DNA from: Globodera rostochiensis
Taxonomy: Eukaryota; Nematoda; Chromadorea; Rhabditida; Heteroderidae
Reading direction: 5' to 3'
DNA length: 64,000 nt
NCBI GenBank assembly: GCA_018350325.1
Contig: JAEVLN010000001.1
Coordinates: 2,779,501-2,843,500, forward strand
The notes below the pieces were generated by a model. It saw only the letters and a program-made list of their open reading frames with translations, was not told the DNA's origin and searched no databases. Within the stretch, counting starts at the first letter, position 1. Each line of letters opens with the position of its first letter. The translations under genes were made by a program, and so were the position numbers. This document shows, in pieces, positions 40,096-51,939 of the stretch.

Positions 40096-42424
40096 TGACC
40101 ACACGCTGTCTGCCACTCGGTTTTTTTTTGTTGTTTCAACTAGAGTTGAGCGGGACGAATTATCCAGAAAATCAGTACGCCAAGCTGAAATCAGTACATT
40201 TCTGACAAAAGTACAGTTACGCCCTGGATGGGTCGGGGACGTTTGGGCGCTGCCCTTTGGGCGCCGCGGAATTTTCAAGAAGAAATTTTAAAATTATTTG
40301 GTTCACGAAGTAACTGATCACTGCTGATCAGGAATGGGCGGAATTCCCCTAATTCGCCCATCCTTGCAATATATAAATTTTTTTTTTTCAACAAATGTTT
40401 GAATAATGAAAAAAATAAACAATAATATTCGCAAAAAAGCCTTCAGACATCAAAGAAGAGGTTCAAGGCTAGTTTAGGCTCGAACTAAATTAACAAAAAA
40501 TAAATTTCTTTCTTCAATTTGTTTCAACAATGTTCTCATTTTCTTTGAGCCCTTCCACCCCCGGGAGGTTTAGTCACTTTATAATCTCCCCCACAAAATT
40601 GGCTCAATTCCATTGTCCACAACCGCCGTATTGACGGATGAATGAATGGCCCCCTTTCGGTGGGGGCGGCGATGTGCGCAAATTATTTGTGCGCGAGCGA
40701 TGATGGACTGGCGGGCGGACGGGCGCCCGAGGCCATTTTGATTTGAATGTCACAAATTATTTTCTCCCACCGGACACAACCCACCCCCAACCTGTGCCCC
40801 CCCCCCCTCACCAATTAAAATTCCACAAAATTGGATTTTCCGTGTGGGAATTCTGTGACAGTTTTTACCTCCAACCGGTTTTTGTGCGTGGCATTTTTAA
40901 GTTGCGATTTTTAATACAAAAATAATTATTGGTGCCCCCCCCCCTCCGAAATTTTTGAGATTGAAATTTGTCAAGAATTTCGGTCGAGACCAACTAAAAA
41001 CTGAAGTTTACCTTTAGCATTGAATTTGGATGTTAAAAATCTCGATTCTTGCTTTAACTGAGAATCGATACTGAAATTAATCAATTTCATTCATTTGTAT
41101 TACATAGAACTTGGATCGAGATTTTCTGAGATTCTCGATCAAAAATCTCTCGATCGGTCCTCAAGTCCGGCTCGATTTGATTTTCATCCCCTCTCTTTCA
41201 TTGTCCGTCAAAAATTGTTGTTCTTTTTTGTCTTCTTTCCCCTTTTGACCCCAAAATTTGGTTTCTGAGTGATTGAGTGACAATGTCCCCCTTCTAAGCC
41301 TAAGCCTAAGCCTAAGTAGGGTAACCGGAATTTGAGGGCGATGAGAGTTAATGAACAAATGAATGAATGCACTCACTCCCTTAATGGAGAAGAACATGAA
41401 CAAAAACATGCTGATGACTCGACAAATTGGCGGAGGGGGGCGGGGGGCGTACGGACGACGGGCGGCAAATTGCCTAAATTTTTTGATGACGACACAATTC
41501 TCGAACGCATTTTTACCCATCCAAAAAGCAATTGATTGACCTAAAAAAGAACTTTTTTTGTTGTTTGTTTTGTTTAAACTGTCCTCTCCAAAGCATAAAA
41601 TTATAAAAATGAAAAATTTTTTTTGCTTACACATTTATTATTATTTTCTGTTTTATGTACCTATCCATCATTCATTGTTCCTCTATAAATTCCATTTTTC
41701 CCCCAATTAAAAGCATTGACCTCCAAAAACGTCCATTAATTTTCAATGATCCCCGAAAAAGAAATGGTCATTATATTATCTCTTTCATTGATTATGTTCA
41801 ACACAAAATTGAAAAGTCTTGCTATGATTTGGAATTTTAAATTTAATACGATTTAATTTGAAAAATTTGTCTTAATCAAATTCAAAAAAATCTAAAAATT
41901 ATGTCGGGGGGGGGGGGTCGGGCGGGGTTTTTCGGGGACGGCGTGTCGGGGGTGAGGCCAAAAAATGTCGGGGTTAAGGCGTCGGGGACGGGGAGAGGAG
42001 CAACCGTAAAATAAATCTCAAAAAGTCAGGGCAAAAAAAATTTTAATTAAATTCTTTAAAATTGCCACTCAAAAAAATCCGGGCCTTATCAAAAAAACCG
42101 TTTAACTCGGGACGAAATTATAAATCGGGTCCCCAAATCTCGGCTTTAAACGCAGTCCAAAAAAGCAAACAGAAAATTGTCGGTTTGCGGCACGTCGGTC
42201 CCTTTGATCCTTTAAATATACGTCACCATTTTAAAAAATGTTGTCCCAACACATGGCCAAAAATGTTTTTGATTACTACAATATAATTGATTTTTTGTAG
42301 ATTTTAATTTGATGGCATTTCCGTTGTTGCCCAACGCTTGCGCACGCGCACACGTGCCGACTGATGTATGACTCGCGCACGCGCGTCGCGTTGCGGATGA
42401 GATGAGACACGCACGCGGCCGTCC
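40096..42424. other. intergenic region, repeats only
   Basis: No exon is supported upstream of the channel gene start at 42425. The stretch includes C- and G-runs (about 40798, 41907), a GC-rich segment at 40640-40740, a degenerate GATCGAGATT MITE near 41104-41170 and an interstitial telomere-like tract at 41296. The region just before 42425 is GC-rich with CGCACGCGC repeats and could include the channel promoter. Confidence 0.5.
41296..41318 (-). repeat. interstitial telomere-like (TTAGGC)n tract
   Basis: The plus strand reads TAAGCCTAAGCCTAAGCC and continues TAAGTAGG, so the minus strand has three to four TTAGGC units, the nematode telomere hexamer. It is embedded in unique sequence and is not a chromosome end. 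Confidence 0.8.
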
Positions 42425-45400
42425 ATGCAACTCCTTCGGCGCAACTCGTCATGCTGCGCGTGCCGCCGTTCGCGCAATGCCCTGAGGCTGTTCTTTCGTG
42501 CCGTCATCTTAATTGTGTCAATCATCGCCTCGGGCGTCCACCACCGACCAGCCTTCGGGTAGAGTTTAATATAAACAATTTAAATACATTATTAAATTTT
42601 ATATTAAAAGAAAGTGTTTTTTCTGGACAATTATCATTAACAAAATAACTGTTTTATTGCAAATTAAAATATATAAAAAGTTTCTAATTTTTACCTAATA
42701 AAAAAATCAAATTAGGTAAATAATTCTTCAAAAAATACAATGTGTTACATAATACGTAAAATAACGCAATGTGTTTAAAAATTTTAAAATTAAATATAAA
42801 AATTAGATGATAAAAAGGTTCATGAAACCAGCTGGCGCCCAGGGAAGTCATCAAAAACCCAGCAAAAATTTTTCAAAACCCGGCACGGACCCCCAAAAAC
42901 TCGGCAAATGCCCGGTTTCCATGCCAAAAATGGCGCACCTCTAAGCCGGGCCTATTTGAGCAGCTATACAAAATGACGTCGTCATTGTAAATTTCGTCAA
43001 AATTTTTGCTCAGAGATTCAAAAGTTTTGATTTTCTTCTGACCTTTTTGAATACTGAAAATTCTCAATTTTTATTTTTTTTATTCATTTTAAAATTCAAT
43101 TTTTTTTTGTCTTAGTCTTACATCTGAAGAACGAAGCGAATTGGCGCGCAAATTCAAATATTACCATCGGACGGTGCGCCCGTCGCTGGAGTTGAACATG
43201 TTGGACACGCTCAACGGCACCTTTTTTCGGCTCGTCACTGAATTGGAGCTTCAGGGTTGAGGAAAAAACATTTTGGGGTTTTTAAATAATTTTTTACAAA
43301 TTTTTTTTAGATACTTTTCAAGCCCCCGAATCTGAGGCCCATCGTCTGAGCGTCAATTTTGCTATATTTGTGCATTATCGTGACGATCGCCTTCTGCTGC
43401 GCGATTTGCCCGGCTCGATGGCAATTCCGGACGAATTCCAGCCATGGACGGTGCATTCTCATAAATTGAAAATATATATTTAAAAATTTGAAATTTATTT
43501 AAATAATTAATTCATTAATTAGGTAGGTGCATTTACTTTAAATTGAAGTTTATGTATTTATTTGTATTGAAATCACATTAATTCTTTCTATTTAATATTA
43601 TAAGAATTTTAAATTTATTAATCTTTTTGTCAATATTTTTGATAAACTTTATAATAATTGTCTTGATTTAACAAATTTATTTTGTTTAAGCCTCGTATCC
43701 AGCCGTTGCCAATGGAACTGGCGTATGGACTTTTAGTGCAAAAATCGTCAACTTTTGAGCCCAAAACGGGACATTTGACAGCAATTTTTCGGTAAAAATT
43801 TAGAATACAAATTTTTGTTTAAATAAAAATGTTTCCTTTTTAATTGGTATTTAATTAGGTAATTAATATATTTAACAATTCAGCTTTTACGGCACCATCA
43901 GATGCGAATTTGACGCATGGAAAGTGCCATTTGAGCGCTACAAATGCCTGTTTTGGCTTGAAACAGACCCCGGTGAGGGGGGGGGGATTTTTGTGTGAAA
44001 ATTTGTATAAAATTACAAAAAATTCAATTAAAAAATAATTTAAAAAAACAAAGTTTTTTCCAGAAGAACGCCTTGCCTTGCGAACGCTGCGCGACCTTCG
44101 CCCGAATTGGCAAATGCGACGTGTCAAAATTGGCATAGGCAATAAAAATGATTAATTTTTTTTTTATTAAAATTAAAAAATTTTAAATGTTTTACAGAAA
44201 TGCCGGAAATTTGGGCAATTAATAACTGAAATGTTTAATTTAATTTAATTTAATTTCAAAATTTTTATTTTAAATTGCGCTCATCAAACGTTGCAGATCA
44301 CTGGCCTTTTCTAACACTGTCCTTTACCTTCCAATCACATCGATGGCATCACATTTTGGTAAGCCGCAAAAATATTTAAACATTTTTGTAAAATTATAAA
44401 AAATTTTAAATACATTTTTAAAACCATTTAAGACTAAAATTGTCTCAAAAACAAAACCAATTGTTTATCTTCAAGCATGCGGCTTACCTTTGCAAATTTT
44501 TTTGTAAAATTTAAGAAATTCCAACAAATTGGGGAAAAAACCTAAGCCGGTTAACCATTCGGTTCGGTCTGAAACCCGACAATTCCCATGTCCTGTATTT
44601 GTTGAATGATTTTTGCGCCTCGAAAATTTTCCGGAATTTCGCAAATTCGAATTTTGAAAATTATTACCCGAAACATTAGGTCTCAGCATATGTGCCCAGC
44701 TTTCTTCTGTTTTCATGTGCCCTCGTGGCCCAATGGCGACGCCGAAAAATCCAAGTGATCGTCACAATGGGCGCTCTGTTGGCCATTTTAATTTTATTTG
44801 TAATTATATAAAATTTAAAAATAATAAAAAAAATTAAATTATCAAAAGAACGTTTGTTAACAATTATGAATTTATTTCATTTCATAAAAATTATTAAATT
44901 TCATTTAGCATCAACATTCCCAAATTGTTCTTCCATTAAAATCTTCGACAACACTGTTGGACCTGTGGCTTGGCGTAGTGTTTGTCCATTTGGTTTTGTT
45001 CAAAATTTAAATTTAAAAAACAAATTCAAACGCCAAAAGAATGTGTAAATATAACATTTTGGTCAGGTGTGCCTGCTGAGCGCGGATCTTTTACTTCCCG
45101 CCCGACGGACGGTCGTGTTCAAAAAAGCCGACTCAACTTGCCGACGAGGGCTGTACAGTTCGTCGTACAGTTCGCCACCAATTCAAAATGGTAAAAATAG
45201 CGCCAATTTAACGATTTAAATAAAACTAATCAATTAAATTTAAATTTAAATAAAATTGAATCTAAATGAATTAGCAACCTCGTAAATAAAACTAATTAAT
45301 TAAATTTAAATAAAATTGAATTAAATGAATTAGGCAGGACTTTGACCTCATAAATAAGACTAATCAATTAAATTTAAATAAAATTGAATTAAATGAATTA

Positions 45401-48304
45401 AGCAGGACTTAGACCTCATAAATAAAATTGATTAATTAAATTTAAATGAATTAGGCAGGACTTTAACTCATAAATAAAACTAATTAATTCAATTTAAATA
45501 AAATTAAACTTAAATTAATTAGGCAGGACTTTGACCTCATCCCAGCCGCTGTATTCAACGCCACATTATGTGTCAAGCACGCATCTTCAACCGCTTTCCC
45601 ATGGCACGGCACATCCGACGCCACGCCTAAGTCGGCACATTACGCCATCCCCGGGGCAGGTAAAATTGTTAATTAAATTATATAAAATAATATATATAGG
45701 TATATAAATCAGTATTGTACTAATTGGGTCTATGTTTTTTTGGGTTATTAATATTTGTTCAAATATATTATTTTCATAAAATATTAGACTCATTTTACAC
45801 CTATTAAAAATGTTTATATTAATATTAAATAAAATTTTAATTAAGGTTTTTAAATTGTAAAAAAATTTTAAAATTTTAGTCAATATTACGCTAATAATGA
45901 ATTGCATAATTTTATTTATTTAATGAAACAATTTATTTCCGCAGCTGATCCGTACACTTTCCGTGCCGCCGCCGCTGCGTCGGCTGGCAGCGCAAGTGAC
46001 GCGTGCCGAACTGCCACCGCCCGCACGCAGTGAGCCGCTGCAGCGGAGACAGACGACGACGGCACTTTCGCGTGCCGCCGGCAGTGGCGAGCAGCGGGCA
46101 CAACGCATCGCCACACTGCTGGCCGAAATGGAAAGCATCCGGCGGGAAACCGAGGACATCGGGTGGGCAAATTTTAATTAAAAAATATATATAAAATGAA
46201 ATTTAATTAATTCTTTCTGAAATTTCGACTGATGGCGCCGAGTTGCAAAAAATCTTATTTTGTCCGGACCGGGATTAAATTTTAATTTATAAAAACTTTA
46301 ATATTTTGCATTATTTTGGAAAAATTACAGAAATTTTATTAAAAAATACCGTATTTTTCCTATTAGTAACCCCCTCTCCATTTGAAACCCCCTCTCTAAT
46401 TGTGACCCCCCCTTGAGGGCGTTTGAAAAATAGTAACCCCCTCTCTATTTGAAACCCCCCTCTAATTGTAACCCCCCCCCAAGCCGTGAGTTTAAAAAAT
46501 TAAATACGATACATTTTCTGAAAATTTTCAACTTTTGCGGGAAATTAACAAGACAATAACGGTAATATTTTGGCTCTTGGGATTCGTTTTTAAAAAAATA
46601 AGTCCCGGGATTCGAACCCGCAATACAACAACCGATTTGCAGAAAGACAAACCACATGATACCGAAATAAGGTTGTATTTTTGCCATTTACTATTTACTT
46701 TAAAAATTTAGCATTTACTAATATAAAAAAGAAGTAACGAAGAATCGGCGAAAATTTCGAAATCGCAACTTCATCAAATCCCATTCAATTAAGGAAACAA
46801 GTCGATGCTTTAAAATAGATAGTCAGGACATCAGAGAATAGTGAAAGCAAAAAACTGTTCTTTTTGCAGGGAATTGGTTGTCATTTGTAAAAAAAAATTG
46901 AGTGCAACTTTCCGATTCCTTTTTTCTTAATTTTTAATAAAATTATTTTGTAGGGAATCAAAATATGGAAAACGTTAGAGACTTGACGATGCTGGACGGG
47001 CTCCCTCCCGGACAATGCGTCACTGATTATTAAAAGTCGTAAAAAAATTGTTTCTGTATAAATTGACCACCATTTCAACACCGGTTTTGAATCCCGAACT
47101 CGAAGTCAAACTTTTTGCTCTTGATTTGACCAATCTCTAATGCGCTTCCTATTCAAATTTTATCTAAATTCAAATTCCACATGCTTTTTGTTATTACAAA
47201 AATTTATTTTGGTTCAGAAAAATAATATAAAATTTCAAATCATGTAAATAATTTTCAAAAAAATACTTTGAAAAATAGTAACCCCCTCTCCATTTGAAAC
47301 CCCCTCTCTAATAGTGACCCCCCCTCGAGGGGGGTTTGAACAATAGTAACCCCGGGGTTACTAATAGGAAAAATACGGTAAGCGTTCTTTAACTAAACTT
47401 GAATTTTGATATGCTTCAATATTTTTTGTCCGTTTTTTCATCCTTTCCAAAAATTGGCGCAAATTTTTTTTCCAACTGTTTTATTTTTCAAATTGGAATT
47501 TAAAAAAAAAAATTCCCAATTAATTGAAAAACATTTTGTTGAGGCCGCCCCTTCGTCATGCCGACAGCGTTGTTGCGGTGGAGGAACTGATGGCGGCGGC
47601 ATCGTCTGAGGCGGTGCTGCTCCAAACTTTTGCCCATTCCCCGCCGGCGAAACCTCCAAAAACAGCAACGGCAACGGCACTGAACACGTGGTCTATGAAG
47701 CGATTTCCGTCAACGATAAGTAAAATTTAAATAAAAAACATAAAAAAATTTATATTAATTAATCCAAATTTTTAAAATTTTTCTGGCGCTGGCGTTCGTG
47801 ACAACATTTCTGGTGGCACAGAATTAGGCCGCACCGAAGGCATCCCGAGGCGGAAAAGGTCGTCTCACAATTAGAGCAAGCACTTGAAGACCGATCGAGA
47901 ATCTCGTATAATCTAGAATATTTTGGAAAAATCTCGTTCGAAAAGTACCGAGACTCTCGACCGTCCTCGCTCTACTCACAATACCAGCAAAGGGAGCACG
48001 ACGAATGGATGGCATCACAAAATTTGCTATTTTTTCGCCAAAAATTATGCTGAAACTGTTTTTTTTTTTGATTGTCAAGCTTTACCCCTAATTGACTTAA
48101 TTATGCCCTTTTTGGTGTTGCCCCCTTAGGCAAAGTTTGAGGAAAAGCGCCAAAATTTGAATTCAAAAATGGCGGCGCCAAATTTGCAGGTTTGTGCTCG
48201 GCTTTGTCGCATTCAGTTTTGGCTTTTTCATGACGTCATATGCGACGTTTGTGGCTCTGTTGACGCTTGATTTGATCGACATCAAAAGCTATTTTGATTT
48301 CTGA
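42425..48304 (+). CDS. Cys-loop ligand-gated ion channel subunit, divergent (lgc-like)
   Basis: Such subunits form pentameric transmitter-gated channels in neurons and muscle. Exons: 42425-42558 (start MQLLRRNSS, hydrophobic LFFRAVILIVSIIASG as signal segment), 43116-43255, 43311-43450, 43691-43791, 43884-43972, 44064-44144 (or to 44120), 44297-44358, 44680-44799, 44909-44992, 45067 to about 45190, about 45526-45659, 45945-46162, 47544-47719, 47822-47858, 48190-48304. Most junctions keep phase. The Cys-loop is canonical, IRCEFDAWKVPFERYKC with 13 residues between cysteines. Pre-M1/M1 reads SFTFQSHRW, then AYVPSFLLF; M2 contains VTMGALLAILILF; M3 LDLWLGVVFVHL then VCLLSADLLL; M4 FVLGFVAFSFGFF. 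A long Ser/Pro/Arg-rich M3-M4 loop is typical. The M2 lacks a familiar PAR or GEK filter, so ion selectivity and ligand are open. The exon 10/11 junction is uncertain because of intron repeats. Confidence 0.82.
45265..45545 (+). repeat. intronic tandem repeat carrying copies of a splice acceptor
   Basis: Imperfect 60-75 bp units with CTCATAAATAAAACTAATTA, AATTTAAATAAAATTGAATT and AATTAGGCAGGACTTTGACC recur about four times. The last GGCAG|GACTTTGACCTCAT leads into the coding exon at about 45526, so earlier units contain the same acceptor-plus-exon-start. This makes the acceptor of that exon ambiguous. Confidence 0.75.
46350..47378. mobile_element. 1.03-kb TA-flanked MITE (copy B)
   Basis: It is a near-perfect duplicate of 2451-3480, with TA at 46348-46349 and 47379-47380. 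It lies in the channel-gene intron between exons 45945-46162 and 47544-47719. Together with copy A it shows recent movement of this family within one locus. Confidence 0.88.
47874..47972. mobile_element. 99-bp MITE of the GATCGAGATT-palindrome family
   Basis: TA-GAGCAAGCACTTGA at the left and CGTCCTCGCTC-TA at the right, with ATCGAGAATCTCG inside. It lies in the last intron of the channel gene. Confidence 0.6.
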
Positions 48305-48908
48305 TCACTTTTTAGTCCCGCTCGATTGATCAAATTTCTCCCCATATTTTGTTAAAAGAATTAAATCAAAAAATTTATCTAAACAAAACGTTTCTCAATT
48401 TTCACCATTTTGCATTTTAAAGCCGAGCTTTTTGTTCTTTATTTTGTAATTATTGCACACATATCACATAGTAATTCCACTTTTTAAAAAGAAATAAAAT
48501 TTTCAAAAATTTCGCAATGTCAAAAAAGGCAGGAAGGAGCCTGGCAAAGAAGAAAAATTTAGAAAAATTCAAAGAATTTAATCATCGATCAAACAATGCT
48601 CGGCTTCCGGTTGTTGTAGACAAGTCCGTTCTGATCAGCTGAACATGCTGGTGATGACGACATTACCTTCTGTGTAAAAAATTGGCTAAATATTTTAATT
48701 TAATTAAAAATATGTATATTTTTTAGATTTTAATTTAAATTTTAATTGTTTAAAGTTTTAGTCCAGATCTAAACGCTTCAAGATTCTCAAAGCTTAAAAT
48801 TCGTAGTATTAAATTGTTCGCGTAAGAAAAATTCCGCAATTTTTCGGATTTAAAAAAATTCTTTGATTATCGAGTCGAGACTTTCTCGGAACCAAAAAAA
48901 TCCGGGAT
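48305..48908. other. convergent 3' flanks of two genes
   Basis: This AT-rich stretch holds the 3' ends of the channel gene (+) and of the acidic-protein gene (-). An AAATAAAATT near 48492 is a candidate polyadenylation signal for the channel gene. No further exon is seen. Confidence 0.5.
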
Positions 48909-50199
48909 TTAGACAAGTACTTGTCCGTTGCCGTCATCGTCCAACACCAGCATGGTCTTCTCGTCCACATTCTGTTGTTGTTGTTGTTCATGTTCATCTT
49001 CCACCAATTCAGACACTGTTTGCTGTCGTTGTTGGTGCTGTCCTTCATCAGCTTGAAGAACATGTTGAACAACTCCGGCAACAATGAAGTCAACTTAAAT
49101 TTGATTTTATTTGTATTTGTTCTGTTATGAAACCTTCCGAATTTGCATTACTGGACAGCTTTTGTTGAAGCTGTACATCCTCACACAGCTCCTTTGACGG
49201 ACTCAGTTCAGCAACTGCTGCTTCTTGAACGTCCGAAATATTTTCAACAAATTCAACATGAACTTCAGGCGGCGGCAGATCAGTTTTCAGTCCGACAACT
49301 GCTTGGAATTCCGTCACAACTCTTTTAACTTCAACAGCATCATCATTAATCAGTCGTTCGTCAACTGCTTGAACTTCACGAACATTTTCAACTTGTTCAG
49401 CATCTTCTCCGACAAATTCCGGAACATCATCAACCAAAACAACAACTGCTTCGCTTTCCGGAACATCTTCAACAAGTTCAGCACCTGCTTGCCCTTCTGG
49501 CGCTTCATCTACTTGGCCTTCCGTGGCATGATCAGGTTCAGTGCAAGCTTGACTCTCCGTAACCGTAACAACTCCATTGCTTTCCTTGACATCATCAACA
49601 ACTGGTTGAGCAACTGCTTGAACTTCCGGTACATCCCCAACCAGTCCAACACCTGCTTGCCCTTCTGTTAGAGCATCATCTCCTTGGCTTTCCTTGACAT
49701 TGTCATCAACCGGTCCTGAACCTGCTTGAACTCCCGGAACTCGTTCCTTCTGTTGCAGTTCTTGTCGTTCCACCTCACGTCGCACGTAGTCGCTGCTGTC
49801 CATGCTGGTCCGCAACCCAAGCGGAACCGGCTCGGACGGACGCGGTGGCATTGAGCTTACATTTAATGCAACCTAAACATAAAAACCTCAAAAAATGACA
49901 GAAAATTGGACAGAATGCCACCATAAATAACAGAAAATTGGACAGAATGCCACCATAAATGACAGAAAAATTGGACAGAATGCCACCATAAATGACAGAA
50001 AATTGGACAGAATGCCACCATAAATGACAGAAAATTTGACAGAATACCAACAAAAACAAGAATTTTTGAAATTTCAACAGAAATTTTGTGTACCCCCCCC
50101 CCCATTTCCCCATTTCATGCCCACCTCATCCTCTATCATCTGCGTGGACTGTCGCGTCACTTTGGCACGGTCCAACGAATACGAATGCTTTTGGCCCAT
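48909..50199 (-). CDS. acidic low-complexity protein, about 330 aa, unknown function
   Basis: Three exons join in phase: 50125-50199 (MGQKHSYSLDRAKVTRQSTQ), 49134-49872 and 49093-48909. The start is supported by the frame and a GAG|GTGGGC donor. A glycine at position 2 allows N-myristoylation. The middle exon has a basic SSDYVRREVERQELQQK stretch, then degenerate Glu/Val-rich repeats of the type V-x-E-x-Q-A-V/G, about 14-20 residues each, for roughly 180 residues. The C-terminus is Gln-rich and ends LVLDDDGNGQVLV. Splicing at GAAG|GTTTCA...TTTAAG|TTGAC restores one frame. I do not recognise the family; the repeats resemble natively disordered scaffold proteins. A 32-bp tandem repeat lies in intron 1. 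Confidence 0.7.
49896..50045 (+). repeat. 32-33 bp intronic tandem repeat, about 4.5 copies
   Basis: ACAGAAAATTGGACAGAATG followed by CCACCATAAATG repeats head to tail in intron 1 of the acidic-protein gene. Confidence 0.85.
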
Positions 50200-51939
50200 T
50201 TTTTATGAAAAAAATTTAATAATAAATTTATTTTTGTTTAAAATCTAAAATTATGGGGATGACGATAAATTATGTTGGGGTTTTCGGGAACAAACTAGGC
50301 CACCCAAGGCACAACATTGAATCAGCATTCTGGTCCATCTCTGGACTTCTGATACCACAAAGCCCGTAGCATTCAACTCGAGAGATCAGAATTTTTCTCG
50401 AGCCTATACGGTCCGGGCCGCTCTATTCTGAATTCTCAGAAAGTTTCAGAAAGCAATTCTAGGTTTTTTGAATTTCTTGATGCCCAATCAAGGTGTCGCC
50501 GGAGGCGCTTTTAATAATCGCAATTCCTGGTCCTAAATGCACTCCCTCGCTATAAGCTTCATAACAATTGAATCTGGGGATTAGATTTTTTTTTGTTAGC
50601 CATTTTTTAATTTTTAAATTTAACTTATCGGGTTCCATCACAAACAACCAAATAAAACAAAAAAGTGCTCAAAATGCATAACAAATTGTGCCACAAAATG
50701 AAGCGCGCGATCGCCGCAAAATTTCATTTTCTCCGCCACCCAACCGATTTCGCCACCACCAAAATGACCCAGCAGTAGCAGCAGAAGATGCAAATAATTG
50801 GTGCTAATCTGTGCCCCACCACGACTTGCTGCTACGCATATTTAATTTGGAGGAGGGTCTGAAAATGGGCGATCGATCGATCGATCGGATTGGGATGAAT
50901 AATTATGATTTGTGTAAAATCAATGATTCCCCAGATAAACACACTGATCTTGCTGATCAGCAGAGCGATATTTTGAAAATTTCAATAAAATACAAAAAAA
51001 AAAAGGCTTTTCTGTTTCTGATCAGAGCAGTAAAGTAAAGGAAGGTCCTGATCACTTTTAAAATTTTGGTATTTCAATTACATTGAGGAGGTTCTAAGCT
51101 GATCATTCTTTCAAATCGTGGCTTAATTTTGAAAACAAAAAATGGATTTTCATCAGTCGGTCTCGTTCCGTAAAAGTTAACAATTTTGATCACAATTTCC
51201 ATGGAAATCGAGAAAAAAAAAAAAAAATTATTATGTAATTTGCTTCTCGCAGGAATATTGTTAAAGTTTCATACAACACACCAACCGGTGTACAAATATA
51301 TATTAGTTGATCAAAATTCAAGAATTTTTGTTGGGCAATAAAATGGCGATGCCATTTTTGATTTCTTTTGCTCGTTCAAATTAATTTCTGATAAGAAATG
51401 CGGCGGTAAAGAAAATGGGTAACAAACATCCCCCGAGGGGCAAAAACGAAGACGGAGGCGAAGGCGAAGAAGAACGAACACCAGAGCAGCATCATCATCA
51501 TCACTTTTCATCGATGGAATTTTATTTTTGTTGTCGTTTTTTTTGTTGTTCAATGATTGGGCCAATTCCGACGAACGGGGGAAAAGGCGGGGGAAATGAA
51601 TGCACCCCCGCACATTTTGTCCCCGACGCTGTCGGGGATGTGTCCCCGAGAAGTGTTTTTGTGATCAAAGATCAGCTCCGGTTACATTCCCCGAACAATT
51701 AGAGGGGTTTTAAAGAAACCTTTTATTAATTGAATGAATATGGGCGGGGCGGGGCGATGAACAAAAATATTCTCTGGTCCCCGCATTGTCCTTATGGGGG
51801 GGGGGGGGGGGCGGGAGAAAAAATTGGTAGGATTTTTCATAGTTTTTGGATCAGTTTGGGGCGGTTCCGGACTTTTTTTAGCATCCGGTTACATCCCTGT
51901 TGGGTGGTGATTAGACATTCCCCGAAGCTCAAATTGTTT
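50200..51939. other. intergenic region without a supported gene
   Basis: I see no exon with splice support. The stretch includes a GATCGATCGATCGATCGG run near 50871, poly-A at 51213, G-runs near 51797 and a CATCATCATCATCA run at 51490. The 5' flank of the acidic-protein gene is at its left end. Confidence 0.45.

Noticed and set aside
41296..41318. Chromosome end
   Set aside because: Only three to four TTAGGC units, with gene-containing sequence on both sides.
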